Shown here piece after piece: positions 18,679 through 27,628 of a DNA stretch of 64,000 bases. The notes below the pieces were generated by a model that had not been told where the DNA came from, ran no database searches, and worked only from the letters and a program-made list of their open reading frames with translations. Every line of letters starts with the position of its first letter. Position 1 is the stretch's first letter. Source of the DNA: Anaerolineales bacterium (GTDB lineage: Bacteria; Chloroflexota; Anaerolineae; Anaerolineales; Villigracilaceae). Both the position numbers and the translations under genes were made by a program. The stretch covers positions 806,001-870,000 of the forward strand of contig CP129481.1 in NCBI GenBank assembly GCA_030583905.1, in the 5' to 3' direction.

Positions 18679-19600
18679 CTTGAATATCTCTCTTGATTTG
18701 GAATGTATCGAAATCGCGCGCGACCACCGTATTCGGAAAAACGGACTGCGCCTCTGCAAGCACATCCTTTCCACGGTAGCGGCGCGAAATATGAGTCAGG
18801 ATCAATTTCTTCACCCCCGCCTTCACAGCTAGTTCCGCCGCCATTTGCGCGGTGAGATGTGAGAACTGTTTCGCCATTTCCTCTTCTTCATTCAGGTAGG
18901 TGGATTCGATCACCACGGCGTCCGCGTCGCGGCAGACCTCGATCAGGTTATCGGTCCTTCCCGCATCCCCTACAATGACGAGTTTACTGCCCTTTTCCCA
19001 GTCACCAAGCACATCGTCAGGTGTGATGCGCTTCCCCCCGGGCAGGACGATCTCCCTGCCTTCGACCAGTTCGCGGCGTTCGGGTCCGAACGGCACGCCG
19101 AGCGCGTCTGCTTTTTCAGCCAAAAACGGACGCCGCGCCTTGCCCTCGAAAACATACCCAAGACTGTCCGCCCGCCCATGCGAGACGTCGAACGCGGTCA
19201 CGGTGAAATCTTCCGCCTCGAAAATGACCCCGGGCTTGATCTCCACCAGACGCAGGGGCATCGGCGGTTGCTTTCCGCGCAGGACGACATCATAAAGAAG
19301 CGTGCGCACACGTTCGAGCGTGCCGCGGCTGCCAAAGACCTCGAACTCCTCGATCGCCTCCCAGCGCAGGAAGGTCGAAAGCAGACCACCCAGCCCAAGG
19401 ATGTGATCAAGGTGACCGTGCGTGAGCAGGGCGCGCGTCAGGCGTTTGAAGCCCTTGCCCGATTGCAGGATCTGGCGCTGTGTGCCTTCGCCGCAATCCA
19501 CCAGAAAACGGTATTCGTTGTGGGAAACGATCTGACCTGAAAGCCCGCGCTGAATGGACGGCGCGGAAGCGGAGGTGCCAAGAAAAAGAATTTCGAACAA
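18668..19600 (-). CDS. rnz: Ribonuclease Z
   Basis: The 310-residue metallo-beta-lactamase protein contains the HGHLDHILGL zinc motif and starts with the FEILFLGTSASAPS strand typical of tRNase Z, which matures tRNA 3' ends. Later metal ligands are in GDAGRTD and LTHIS. No ATG fits the start; TTG 19600 has AAGGA about 10 nt upstream and gives the usual family length, so it is chosen. The upstream open frame overlaps the ftsK promoter. It overlaps pfkA by 11 bases. Confidence 0.88.
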   Translation of the reverse strand: MFEILFLGTSASAPSIQRGLSGQIVSHNEYRFLVDCGEGTQRQILQSGKGFKRLTRALLTHGHLDHILGLGGLLSTFLRWEAIEEFEVFGSRGTLERVRTLLYDVVLRGKQPPMPLRLVEIKPGVIFEAEDFTVTAFDVSHGRADSLGYVFEGKARRPFLAEKADALGVPFGPERRELVEGREIVLPGGKRITPDDVLGDWEKGSKLVIVGDAGRTDNLIEVCRDADAVVIESTYLNEEEEMAKQFSHLTAQMAAELAVKAGVKKLILTHISRRYRGKDVLAEAQSVFPNTVVARDFDTFQIKRDIQDGR

Positions 19601-19680
19601 AGTTGTCGTGTCCTTACATGAATGATCGCACAGAAGGGAGGTTCTGACGAGATTTTCGATAGAAGTCCTGCAATTGTACC

Positions 19681-19710
19681 TTAAAGAAAACAGACCATTT
19701 GTGCTATAAT
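19681..19710 (+). promoter_or_regulatory. Promoter for ftsK
   Basis: TATAAT at 19705-19710 has TTAAAG 18 nt upstream (19681-19686) as a weak -35. The ftsK ATG is 46 nt downstream. It lies in the gap between divergent rnz and ftsK. Confidence 0.5.
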
Positions 19711-19755
19711 CCCAAAACCGCCTTTTGTCGCATCGCGAATCGCGCATTTCATACA

Positions 19756-22062
19756 ATGCCTCTTCTCAAACCATCCACCCCCCCAAAGAAAAGCAGCAAA
19801 CCCGCAGGCAGAACCCTCGCGCCAAAAAAAGGCGGCGCTTCGCAGGGGAAATCCGCCTCAAAACATAAAGCGCCGCCGCGCCAGCAGACGTGGTGGGAAA
19901 GCCTCTCCGCCGAACGCAAACTGGACGTGGTCGGCATCGTGCTCGCATTCATCGGCATTGTCATCCTGCTTGGTCTTATCTCCGCCAATCGTTCCGCGCT
20001 CATCGGCGGCGCGATCTTTTTCCTTTCGCAATTATTCGGCTGGGGAGTGTACGTTCTGCCCCTCGGATTACTGGTCTTTGGTCTGTGGCTGGTCTTCCGC
20101 AAGATCGAACGCATGCCCCCATTTTCTCTCGAACGAGCCGTCGGCGGCATCCTGCTTTTCATCTGGCTGCTTGCCGTTCTGCATCCGCTCAGCGGCGCGA
20201 CGCGCGAAACCGCCGAAACGGTCGCCATCACTGGCGCGGGCGGCGGCTACTTCGGAAGCCTGCTGCAAAGTTTTCTCTGGGGGGCGTTTGGCGCCATCGG
20301 CGCAGTCATCGCTTTGATCGCGTGGCTGATTATCGGTGTTGCCGTCATGTTGGATAAATCCGTCTCCGACCTGTTCTTCTGGCTCACACCGTTGACATCC
20401 AAACTGCGCGACCTGCTGAACAAACCGCTCGCGTCTCCTTCACCGCTGACATCTGATTCAGTTTCTGAAAACGGATTTACCCCGATCGATGCCTCCGCCA
20501 TGCCGCACGTCGACACGGTCAGCGTGCCGGTGCAACCCGTCCAAACGCGGAGCGGCGTGACCGTCATCGAGTGGAAACTGCCCGCCGTCGGCGACATCCT
20601 TGATTCAGGCAATGCGCCGACCGCCAACGAGGAATTCGTCCAACAACGCGCGCGTCTCATTGAAGACACGCTTGCTTCCTTTGGCGCGCCAGCGCAGGTG
20701 GTGGCGATCAGCCGTGGACCGACGATCACGCAGTTTGGTGTGGAGCCGCTCTTCGTCGAGACCCGAGGCGGCGTGCGGACGAGAGTCCGCGTGAGCAAGA
20801 TCGCATCCCTCTCCGATGACCTTGCGTTGGCGCTCGCCGCGCCGCGCATCCGCATTCAGGCTCCCGTCCCCGGTCATAGCTATGTCGGCATCGAGGTGCC
20901 GAACGAAGAGATGGCGATGGTGGCGTTGCGCGATATTTTGGAAAGCGAAGTGTACAGGAATTACAAGAAGCCGTTGAGCTTTGGTTTGGGGCGCGATGTG
21001 GCGGGCATGCCGATTGTGACCAGCATCGAGAACATGCCGCACATGCTGATCGCTGGGACGACCGGTTCGGGTAAATCGGTCTGTGTCAATTCGATCCTGA
21101 CCTGTATGCTGCTGTACAATACGCCCGACGATCTGCGCCTTGTGCTGGTGGACCCCAAGCGTGTGGAATTGACCGGGTACAACGGCATCCCGCATTTGCT
21201 TGGTCCTGTTGTCGTCGAAATGGATCGGGTCATTGGTGCATTGCAGTGGATGACGCGCGAAATGGACAAGCGTTATCACATGTTTGCGCAGATGGGCTCG
21301 CGTAACATTACCGACTACAACAATAAAATGAAATTGCAGGGTGGGAAGAAACTCCCGTATTTGGTCGTCGTCATCGATGAGTTGGCGGACTTGATGATGA
21401 TCGCCCCCGACGAAACCGAAAGAACCATCACGCGCCTCGCGCAGTTGGCGCGCGCCACTGGCATCCATATGATCCTTGCCACCCAGCGCCCGTCCGTGGA
21501 CGTGGTGACAGGACTGATCAAAGCCAACTTCCCGGCGCGTATCGCGTTCGCAGTGGCATCCAACACCGACAGCCGCGTTATTCTTGACCAACCCGGCGCG
21601 GAACGTTTGCTCGGGCGCGGTGACATGCTGTATCAGGCTCCCGATGCGCCTGCGCCGGTCCGCTTGCAGGGCGTCTTTGTTTCGGATCATGAGATCCAGA
21701 AACTGGTGGAATACTGGCGCGATCAGGCAGGGAACGCCAGTCCGTATGCGGTGGCAGGCATGCCCGCGGATGCCGTCCCGGAGAATGTTCCGCTCAAGCA
21801 GGTTCCGCTTTGGGAAGAGGCACAAAAGGTCGAAGGGGATCCATTGTTCGAGGAAGCAGTGGCAATTGTCCGCAAGGAGGGACGCGCCTCGGTTTCCATG
21901 TTGCAGCGCAGGCTGCGCATCGGCTATACACGCGCATCCCGCATTGTGGACATGATGGAGGACAAGAAGATCGTCGGTCCGCCGGAGGGTGCGACGCAGA
22001 TGCGCCCGGTGCTCGATTACGGTAATGTCACGCCGCCGCCATCCAGCGATGAAGAAGGTTAG
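19756..22062 (+). CDS. ftsK: DNA translocase FtsK/SpoIIIE
   Basis: The 768-residue protein pumps DNA through the division septum during chromosome segregation. A basic Lys/Pro-rich start (1-45) is followed by about four membrane helices (to about 215), a linker, the alpha and RecA-like motor domains with Walker A GTTGSGKS (434-441) and Walker B LVVVIDELAD, and a C-terminal winged-helix gamma domain (about 690-750) of the kind that reads polar DNA sequences. No clear ribosome site precedes ATG 19756; an upstream TTG in frame overlaps the promoter and is rejected. Confidence 0.95.
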   Translation: MPLLKPSTPPKKSSKPAGRTLAPKKGGASQGKSASKHKAPPRQQTWWESLSAERKLDVVGIVLAFIGIVILLGLISANRSALIGGAIFFLSQLFGWGVYVLPLGLLVFGLWLVFRKIERMPPFSLERAVGGILLFIWLLAVLHPLSGATRETAETVAITGAGGGYFGSLLQSFLWGAFGAIGAVIALIAWLIIGVAVMLDKSVSDLFFWLTPLTSKLRDLLNKPLASPSPLTSDSVSENGFTPIDASAMPHVDTVSVPVQPVQTRSGVTVIEWKLPAVGDILDSGNAPTANEEFVQQRARLIEDTLASFGAPAQVVAISRGPTITQFGVEPLFVETRGGVRTRVRVSKIASLSDDLALALAAPRIRIQAPVPGHSYVGIEVPNEEMAMVALRDILESEVYRNYKKPLSFGLGRDVAGMPIVTSIENMPHMLIAGTTGSGKSVCVNSILTCMLLYNTPDDLRLVLVDPKRVELTGYNGIPHLLGPVVVEMDRVIGALQWMTREMDKRYHMFAQMGSRNITDYNNKMKLQGGKKLPYLVVVIDELADLMMIAPDETERTITRLAQLARATGIHMILATQRPSVDVVTGLIKANFPARIAFAVASNTDSRVILDQPGAERLLGRGDMLYQAPDAPAPVRLQGVFVSDHEIQKLVEYWRDQAGNASPYAVAGMPADAVPENVPLKQVPLWEEAQKVEGDPLFEEAVAIVRKEGRASVSMLQRRLRIGYTRASRIVDMMEDKKIVGPPEGATQMRPVLDYGNVTPPPSSDEEG

Positions 22063-22065
22063 AAG

Positions 22066-22097
22066 AACGGGATTGTCATTTGGCAATCCTGTTTTAT
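22066..22097 (+). terminator. Terminator after ftsK
   Basis: The stem AACGGGATTG (22066-22075) with CAATCCTGTT (22084-22093) includes one G-U pair, has an 8-nt loop and is followed by TTATTT. It starts 3 bases after the ftsK stop. Confidence 0.7.
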
Positions 22098-22139
22098 TTA
22101 ACAACTTTGTTAGTGCAAAATCTTGATTGTGATACATAG

Positions 22140-22145
22140 TATAAT
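22140..22145 (+). promoter_or_regulatory. -10 box for the mutase subunit gene
   Basis: TATAAT lies 27 nt before ATG 22173, which has a GGAGG site. No good -35 is visible at the right spacing. Confidence 0.45.
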
Positions 22146-22172
22146 CATCATGATATTTCCTTCGGAGGAAAC

Positions 22173-22571
22173 ATGACTGAAAAGAAAATTCGTGTATTGG
22201 TTGCCAAACCCGGGCTGGATGGTCACGACCGCGGCGCGAAGGTGGTGGCGCGCGCGCTGCGTGATGCCGGCATGGAAGTGATCTACACAGGTTTGCGTCA
22301 AACACCCGAAATGATCGCCGAAGCCGCGCTTCAGGAGGATGTGGATGTTGTTGGTTTGTCCATTCTCTCCGGCGCGCACATGGCGCTGACCCCGCGCATC
22401 ATGGAGTTGCTGCAGGCGAACGGGCAGACTCACGTCAAGGTCTTTATCGGAGGCATCATTCCCGATGAAGATATGCAGCGCTTGAAAGAAATGGGGGTGG
22501 CTGGGGTCTTTGGTCCCGGAGCATCCACCGAAGATATCATCCGCGATGTTCGAACGGCAATGGCAGGGTAA
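22173..22571 (+). CDS. Cobalamin-binding subunit of a methylmalonyl-CoA mutase-type enzyme
   Basis: The 132-residue protein is a lone B12-binding domain. It starts [17 protein letters not shown], in which DGHDRG is the DxHxxG motif whose His ligates cobalt, and continues with LSILSG and GGIIPDED, the standard loops around the cofactor tail. Such small subunits pair with a separate catalytic subunit in isomerases of the methylmalonyl-CoA/isobutyryl-CoA mutase group. The catalytic subunit is not in this window. A GGAGG site precedes the start, and the GTPase chaperone gene follows after a terminator. Confidence 0.9.
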   Translation: MTEKKIRVLVAKPGLDGHDRGAKVVARALRDAGMEVIYTGLRQTPEMIAEAALQEDVDVVGLSILSGAHMALTPRIMELLQANGQTHVKVFIGGIIPDEDMQRLKEMGVAGVFGPGASTEDIIRDVRTAMAG

Positions 22572-22583
22572 CCTGCCATCCCC

Positions 22584-22613
22584 ACACAGAGCACAAGCTC
22601 TGTGTTTTTCTCT
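22584..22613 (+). terminator. Terminator between mutase subunit and meaB
   Basis: A perfect 9-bp stem (ACACAGAGC, 22584-22592, with GCTCTGTGT, 22597-22605), ACAA loop and TTTTCTCTT tail end 3 bases before the next ATG. As the next gene starts immediately, it may act as an attenuator for meaB. Confidence 0.8.
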
Positions 22614-22615
22614 TA

Positions 22616-23650
22616 ATGAAGACTGATGATCTAGTGGATTCGATGACCTATTCCCAGGCAATTCTTAACGGCGACCGGCTTGCCCTTGCCCGCCTGCTCA
22701 CTCAGGTGGAAAATAACGCTCCCGAAGGACGCACCGCCTTAATTGAACTCTTTCCCCATACCGGTAAAGCGCATCTCATCGGTGTGACGGGCGCGCCGGG
22801 TACCGGCAAATCATCGTTGGTAAATCAACTGGCGCTGTTCTATCGCAGGGTCGAAGATAAACGCGTGGCGATTGTGGCAGTTGACCCGTCCAGCCCGTTC
22901 ACGGGCGGCGCAGTGCTCGGTGACCGTGTGCGCATGCGCGATCTTTCCGGCGACCCCAATGTGTTCATCCGCTCGATGGCAACGCGTGGTTCGCTGGGCG
23001 GACTTGCCCAGTCCACGGCAAATATGGTGCAGGTGTTCGACGCCGCCGGTTTTGACATCATCATCATCGAAACGGTTGGCGCAGGGCAGAGCGAAGTGGA
23101 TGTTGCCCGCCTCGCGCACACTACACTGGTGGTGGAGGCGCCCGGTCTCGGCGACGATATCCAAGCCATCAAAGCCGGGATCTTGGAAATTGCCGACATT
23201 CTCGTCATCAACAAAGCCGACCGCCCCGGCGTGGAAAACACGGAGAAGGCGCTCAAATCCATGCTGGAACTGGCGCACCCGACCGAACGCGTCTTCCGTC
23301 ATCACGGCTCAACCATGCGGACAGTTGCTCCTGCGCAACCCGTCTCGTCCACGCTGATGTGGATTCCGCCCATCCAGCGCACAGTCTCCACGGAAAGCAA
23401 AGGGATCGTAGAACTGGCGGAATCCATTGCGCGGCATGCGGCGCATCTCCGCTCGAGCGGGGATTGGGCTGTCCGTGAGCGTACCAGGCTCGAGGTCGAG
23501 TTGGAGGCGTTGATCCGCGAATCGCTGTTGAACCGCTTCCGTGAGGATGTCCCGCAAACGAAATATGATGAGATGCTCGAAAAGGTCGTCCAAAGAAATA
23601 TTTCACCGTGGGAGGCGGCGAAGCTGCTGCTGAATGGGAGATTCGAATGA
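22616..23650 (+). CDS. meaB: MeaB/ArgK-type GTPase chaperone of B12-dependent mutase
   Basis: The 344-residue G3E-family GTPase has the P-loop GAPGTGKS, the switch motif ETVGAGQSEVDVA and the specificity motif NKAD. These proteins gate cofactor loading and protect methylmalonyl-CoA mutase from inactivation. Gene order next to the B12-binding subunit supports that role. A second ATG at 22643 is possible as start. Its TGA overlaps the next ATG (ATGA), so the acetyltransferase is coupled to it. Confidence 0.92.
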   Translation: MKTDDLVDSMTYSQAILNGDRLALARLLTQVENNAPEGRTALIELFPHTGKAHLIGVTGAPGTGKSSLVNQLALFYRRVEDKRVAIVAVDPSSPFTGGAVLGDRVRMRDLSGDPNVFIRSMATRGSLGGLAQSTANMVQVFDAAGFDIIIIETVGAGQSEVDVARLAHTTLVVEAPGLGDDIQAIKAGILEIADILVINKADRPGVENTEKALKSMLELAHPTERVFRHHGSTMRTVAPAQPVSSTLMWIPPIQRTVSTESKGIVELAESIARHAAHLRSSGDWAVRERTRLEVELEALIRESLLNRFREDVPQTKYDEMLEKVVQRNISPWEAAKLLLNGRFE

Positions 23651-24195
23651 GCATGATCTATGGAAAACGGATACGTTTGCGTGCCGTCGAACGCGAAGAT
23701 ATCAAGGCGTTCCACCAATATGTGAACGACCCCGAAGTAACGCGCGGACTTTCGCTGTATGTGCCGATGTCCATGTCTGACGAGGAAAGTTGGTTCAATT
23801 CGCGGCGCGACCCAAACGAAAAGCCGCTCTCCATCGAGATCCGCAAGGGAAAAAGTTGGAAGCTGATCGGCAATTGCGGCATATTCGGGATCGAAATGCC
23901 AAACCACAGCGCGGAGTTGGGGATCGTGATCGGCGAAAAATCGGAATGGGATAAAGGTTACGGCGCGGAGGCAATGACCCTGCTGCTACGCCACGGCTTC
24001 GAGACCTTGAACCTGCATCGCCTCTTTTTGCGGGTCTACGCCGACAATGTGCGCGCGGTCCGCTCGTATGAAAAGGCTGGTTTTGTATTGGAGGGGAGGC
24101 TGCGCGAAGCAGTGTATAAATTTGGAAGGTATGACGACGTCCTCATCATGAGTGTGCTGCGCTCGGAGTGGGCGGCTGGAAAGAAGGAGAAATAA
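23647..24195 (+). CDS. GNAT family N-acetyltransferase (RimJ/RimL-like)
   Basis: The 182-residue protein has the GNAT fold pattern: IRLRAVEREDIKAF at the start, then GIVIGEKSEWDKGYGAEAM as the acetyl-CoA loop and NVRAVRSYEKAGF as the C-terminal signature. This subgroup acetylates protein N-termini or small amines; the acceptor is unknown. ATG 23647 overlaps the meaB stop by four bases and has GGGAG upstream. Confidence 0.85.
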   Translation: MSMIYGKRIRLRAVEREDIKAFHQYVNDPEVTRGLSLYVPMSMSDEESWFNSRRDPNEKPLSIEIRKGKSWKLIGNCGIFGIEMPNHSAELGIVIGEKSEWDKGYGAEAMTLLLRHGFETLNLHRLFLRVYADNVRAVRSYEKAGFVLEGRLREAVYKFGRYDDVLIMSVLRSEWAAGKKEK

Positions 24196-24200
24196 AGAAA

Positions 24201-25190
24201 ATGCATCATGTGCACCATGATCTCAAAGTGTACGGTGGGATCAAATTGTTTGCGGGCGGCGGTTCGCCCGATCTGGCGCAAAAGATCGCCAATTATCTCA
24301 ACCTGCCGTTGAGCGGTGTGGACGTACTTGAGTTTCCGAACGAGAATTTGTTCGTTAAGTTGAAAGGCAGTGTGCGCGGACAGGACGTGTACGTCATCCA
24401 GACCACATCATCCCCGGTTCATCGAAACTTGATGGAACTGCTCATTATGATCCAAACCCTGCGGCTGGATTCTGCGGCGCGCATCACGGCGGTCGTGCCG
24501 TATCTGTGCTATGGGCGGTCGGATAAAAAGGATCAGCCGCGCGTGCCGATCACGGCGCGTCTCGTAGCGGATATGATCGAAGTGGCTGGCGCAGACCGCT
24601 ACATGACTCTCGATCCGCATGCGGGACAGATCCAAGGCTTCTTTTCGATCCCAGGCGATGTACTGACTTCCTCGCATCTCCTGATCGAACACATCAACAC
24701 AAATCTTCGCAAGGATATGCAGGGGCCTGTGGTCGTCTCCGTGGACCTTGGCTTCGCGAAGAAGGGGCGTAATTACGCCGCAGATATGGATATGCCGATC
24801 GCGTTCATTGAAAAGCGCAGGCTTGGTAATGAATCGAAAGCCGAAGCGTTGACCCTGATCGGCGATGTAAAGAACCGTGATGTCATCATCGTGGATGACG
24901 AGGTCGATACGGGCGGTTCCATTGCGCAGGCTGTGGAGGTGGTGAAACAGCACGGCGCGCGGGATGTCTATCTGGCGTTTGTCCATGCCATTCTCTCGCG
25001 AGATGGCGCGGAACGGCTTGCCTCCCTGCCGATCAAGCAGATCATCACCACGGATTCCGCGCCGATCTCTCCCGAGAAGATGAAACACCTCGAAGGGAAG
25101 ATCACCGTACTTTCGGTCGCTTCCCTGCTGGGAGAGGTGATCCGCCGTGCGCATGAAGGACGCTCGGTCGGAGAGATGTTCAACGAGTAA
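24201..25190 (+). CDS. prs: Ribose-phosphate pyrophosphokinase
   Basis: The 329-residue protein makes PRPP from ribose 5-phosphate and ATP for nucleotide, His and Trp synthesis. It shows RSDKKDQPRVPITARL (a ribose-phosphate/flexible-loop region), LDPHAGQIQGFF and the PRPP-binding VIIVDDEVDTGGS. AAGGAG at 24184-24189 supports ATG 24201. The sequence departs somewhat from the classical enzyme (RSDKKDQPRVPI instead of RQDRK), so it belongs to a divergent branch. Confidence 0.88.
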   Translation: MHHVHHDLKVYGGIKLFAGGGSPDLAQKIANYLNLPLSGVDVLEFPNENLFVKLKGSVRGQDVYVIQTTSSPVHRNLMELLIMIQTLRLDSAARITAVVPYLCYGRSDKKDQPRVPITARLVADMIEVAGADRYMTLDPHAGQIQGFFSIPGDVLTSSHLLIEHINTNLRKDMQGPVVVSVDLGFAKKGRNYAADMDMPIAFIEKRRLGNESKAEALTLIGDVKNRDVIIVDDEVDTGGSIAQAVEVVKQHGARDVYLAFVHAILSRDGAERLASLPIKQIITTDSAPISPEKMKHLEGKITVLSVASLLGEVIRRAHEGRSVGEMFNE

Positions 25191-25240
25191 AACTGAAAAA
25201 AGCCTTCTGACACCCGATCCATTGCGCCTGATACGTTCTT

Positions 25241-26056
25241 ATGCCCGAACTTCCTGAAGTTGAAACGATTGCGCGTGCCATCGAGCCGCACATCCTTGGC
25301 AGGATGATCACCTCCGCCGAGGTGTTCTGGGCGCGTACGCTCGCGGTTCCGTCTGTGCGGAAGTTCAAGGAACAGGTGCGGGGGCAGAAGATCACAGGCG
25401 TTTCAAGACGTGCGAAATACCTGATCCTGCTCCTTCAAGATTACAATCTCCTTATACATTTGCGTATGAGCGGGGATTTAATGGTAAGAAAAGGTAAAAT
25501 GGAGGCGCAAAAGCATGATCGCCTTGCGCTTTCCCTGCGAGGAAAAGGCGGCGCGGAAAGTCATCTCGTGTTCAACGACACGCGCAAGTTCGGGCGGGTA
25601 TGGCTTACCGACCAGCCCGAAACTGTTCTCGGCAAGCTTGGTCCCGAACCGTTTGATGCAGGCTTTACACCGGCGTGGTTGTATGAAAACCTGCGCAGGC
25701 GCAGGCGTCAGTTGAAACCGCTGCTGCTCGACCAGACCTTCCTTGCGGGAGTCGGCAATATCTATGCGGATGAGTCTCTGCATATGGCGAAGCTTCATCC
25801 GCTCGGGTTGTCGAATGCGGTGACGAGGAAACAGGCTGAGGCGTTGTATGAAGCGATCCGGTCCGTTTTGCAGGAAGGCATCCGTCGCAACGGAGCCAGC
25901 ATCGACTGGGTCTATCGCGGCGGCGAGTATCAAAATCATTTTCGCGTGTACGACCGCGAGGGCGAACCCTGCATCGTCTGCGGCGCGCGCATCCAGAAAC
26001 TGAATGTGGGTCAACGAGGCACACACGTTTGCCCGAAGTGTCAAAAGTTGAGGTAG
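25241..26056 (+). CDS. mutM: Formamidopyrimidine-DNA glycosylase
   Basis: The 271-residue protein begins MPELPEVET, where Pro2 and Glu3 are the catalytic residues after Met removal, and ends with a four-Cys zinc finger (CIVC...CPKC). It also has the helix-two-turn-helix region VGNIYADESLH. It removes 8-oxoguanine and ring-opened purines from DNA. The following gene starts 3 bases after its stop. Confidence 0.96.
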   Translation: MPELPEVETIARAIEPHILGRMITSAEVFWARTLAVPSVRKFKEQVRGQKITGVSRRAKYLILLLQDYNLLIHLRMSGDLMVRKGKMEAQKHDRLALSLRGKGGAESHLVFNDTRKFGRVWLTDQPETVLGKLGPEPFDAGFTPAWLYENLRRRRRQLKPLLLDQTFLAGVGNIYADESLHMAKLHPLGLSNAVTRKQAEALYEAIRSVLQEGIRRNGASIDWVYRGGEYQNHFRVYDREGEPCIVCGARIQKLNVGQRGTHVCPKCQKLR

Positions 26057-26059
26057 TGT

Positions 26060-26779
26060 ATGATCGTGGATTTCACCCCCACCCCTGTGTTTTATATCAT
26101 CATCGGCGCAATACTTGGCATGGTCATTGGCTGGGTCATCGGCTTCTTCGATTCCAACAAACGCACCGAAAAGAAGATCAACGAAGCTGAAGCAAGGGCG
26201 CACGCCAAGATCCTGGAAGCCGAGGAAAAATCGAAGAAAGCTGAAGCGGATATTGCGCGCGCCGAGCAGGCAGGCTCTGGCGGTGTGGTGGATGCCGGTT
26301 TGCTGCGCATCCGCGCCGAGAACGGACGCACACTCGTTGAGATGGATGGCACGCCATTGGGTGGAACTGTTTCCGCTGATCGAAAGAAGCGTTTGATTGA
26401 AGTCATTGCGCTTCTGCGACCCTGGCTGGAAGGCGGATCGTCCCAACAACCCGCCGCGCCTCAACCCAAGCCCGCGCCTGCTCCGGTCCGAGAACAGATA
26501 TCCGCCCCGCTGCAGCCCGTCAAAAAGCCCGAACCCGAAAAGGACTTCGCTTCCATGAGCATTGTCCAGCAGATCGATACCATCCTGCAGACACGTCTCG
26601 TGGATACGCCGCTGGAAGACAAAGGAATACGCCTTCAGGAATCTCCCGAAGGCGCCGTGGAAGTGACCGTCGGCTTGAAAAAATTCTTCTCCATTGATGA
26701 AGTGACGGATGACAATATCCGCGCCGCCATCCGCGCTGCCATCAGCGAGTGGGAAGAGAAGTACACACCGGGTCTATAG
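26060..26779 (+). CDS. Membrane-anchored coiled-coil protein of unknown function
   Basis: The 239-residue product has one N-terminal membrane helix (about residues 9-29), then a charged coiled coil rich in Lys/Glu/Ala (about 33-75), a Pro/Gln/Ala-rich linker (about 130-165) and a C-terminal domain of about 65 residues. No catalytic motif is visible. It follows mutM closely, so it is probably in the same transcript. Its TAG and the TAG of the convergent gene share the hexamer CTATAG at 26774-26779. Confidence 0.7.
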   Translation: MIVDFTPTPVFYIIIGAILGMVIGWVIGFFDSNKRTEKKINEAEARAHAKILEAEEKSKKAEADIARAEQAGSGGVVDAGLLRIRAENGRTLVEMDGTPLGGTVSADRKKRLIEVIALLRPWLEGGSSQQPAAPQPKPAPAPVREQISAPLQPVKKPEPEKDFASMSIVQQIDTILQTRLVDTPLEDKGIRLQESPEGAVEVTVGLKKFFSIDEVTDDNIRAAIRAAISEWEEKYTPGL

Positions 26780-27622
26780 CTCTTCCTTATACCTCGCCGT
26801 CAGCACGGGGCAATTCAGGCTGTTGGCGATCTCCGCCGTGACATTCGGCGCATATAACTGCCTCAGCGAATGAGTGCTGTACGACGACCCCATGCACAGC
26901 AGGTCGTATTTTCCATCCCTCGCCTCCGACAAAATCTCCTCCACCACATTGCCCTGCCGTCCGCGCACCGTTGCCGTCAAGCCGTCCGCCTTCGCAACCT
27001 CCAACGCCTGCCGCAAGCTGTTTCCAATGGGCGTATCGGTCTGTTCGGGGTGTTGCCAGTTCTCACGGATGGCGCGCGCAGTCGGGTAGTCGTAATCAAC
27101 CGGCGGGACAATATGCAGAATCGTGATCTCCGCGCGGCTTTTCAGCGCGATCTGCATGGCAAGATGTTCGGCGGTCACTTCGTAGCCCAACCCGCCCACA
27201 CAGATCAAGATCTTTTCCACCGGCAGTTCGGACTGCGGCACATACAGGATCGGCTGTTCGATCTCCTCGATGAAGTAACGGATCGAACGTCCGGTCAGCA
27301 GGTGGCGGATCTGCGGACGCCCCAGCGGACCCAACACGACGATCGCATCGCCCTGCTTCGCCCGCTCTGGGATGACATCCTCCGCGCTTCCCTTCCGGAC
27401 CTCGAGGCTGTATTCCGCTCCTGCCTGCTGGAACAACCCGACAGCCAATTCGAAGACCTCCTCCAACGGGTGGTGGTCGTCTATCGCGGCGGGACTCAGG
27501 TGCTCGGTCACGCCGAGAAGCGTGATCTTCGCATCAAGAGTTTTTGCGAGCCAGGTCCCCTGCTCGATGGCGGGCAGGGTGCCTTTGTATCCATTGGTGG
27601 GAATGAGAATATCAGGGGTCAT
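26774..27622 (-). CDS. Universal stress protein with two tandem UspA domains
   Basis: The 282-residue protein consists of two Usp domains (about 1-130 and 135-280). The second contains the G-S-S/GNSLRQ type nucleotide loop near CMGSSYSTHSLRQ; in the first, VLGPLGRPQIRHLL replaces the usual G-x2-G-x9-GS. It may bind ATP in one half only. The gene precedes the chromate-transporter genes' stop by 6 bases on the same strand, so it could be last in that operon. Confidence 0.82.
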   Translation of the reverse strand: MTPDILIPTNGYKGTLPAIEQGTWLAKTLDAKITLLGVTEHLSPAAIDDHHPLEEVFELAVGLFQQAGAEYSLEVRKGSAEDVIPERAKQGDAIVVLGPLGRPQIRHLLTGRSIRYFIEEIEQPILYVPQSELPVEKILICVGGLGYEVTAEHLAMQIALKSRAEITILHIVPPVDYDYPTARAIRENWQHPEQTDTPIGNSLRQALEVAKADGLTATVRGRQGNVVEEILSEARDGKYDLLCMGSSYSTHSLRQLYAPNVTAEIANSLNCPVLTARYKEEL

Positions 27623-27628
27623 TGGTAT

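Noticed and set aside
20605..22305. Long minus-strand open frame opposite ftsK
   Set aside because: Antisense to the conserved FtsK motor; His/Arg-rich translation and no start signal.
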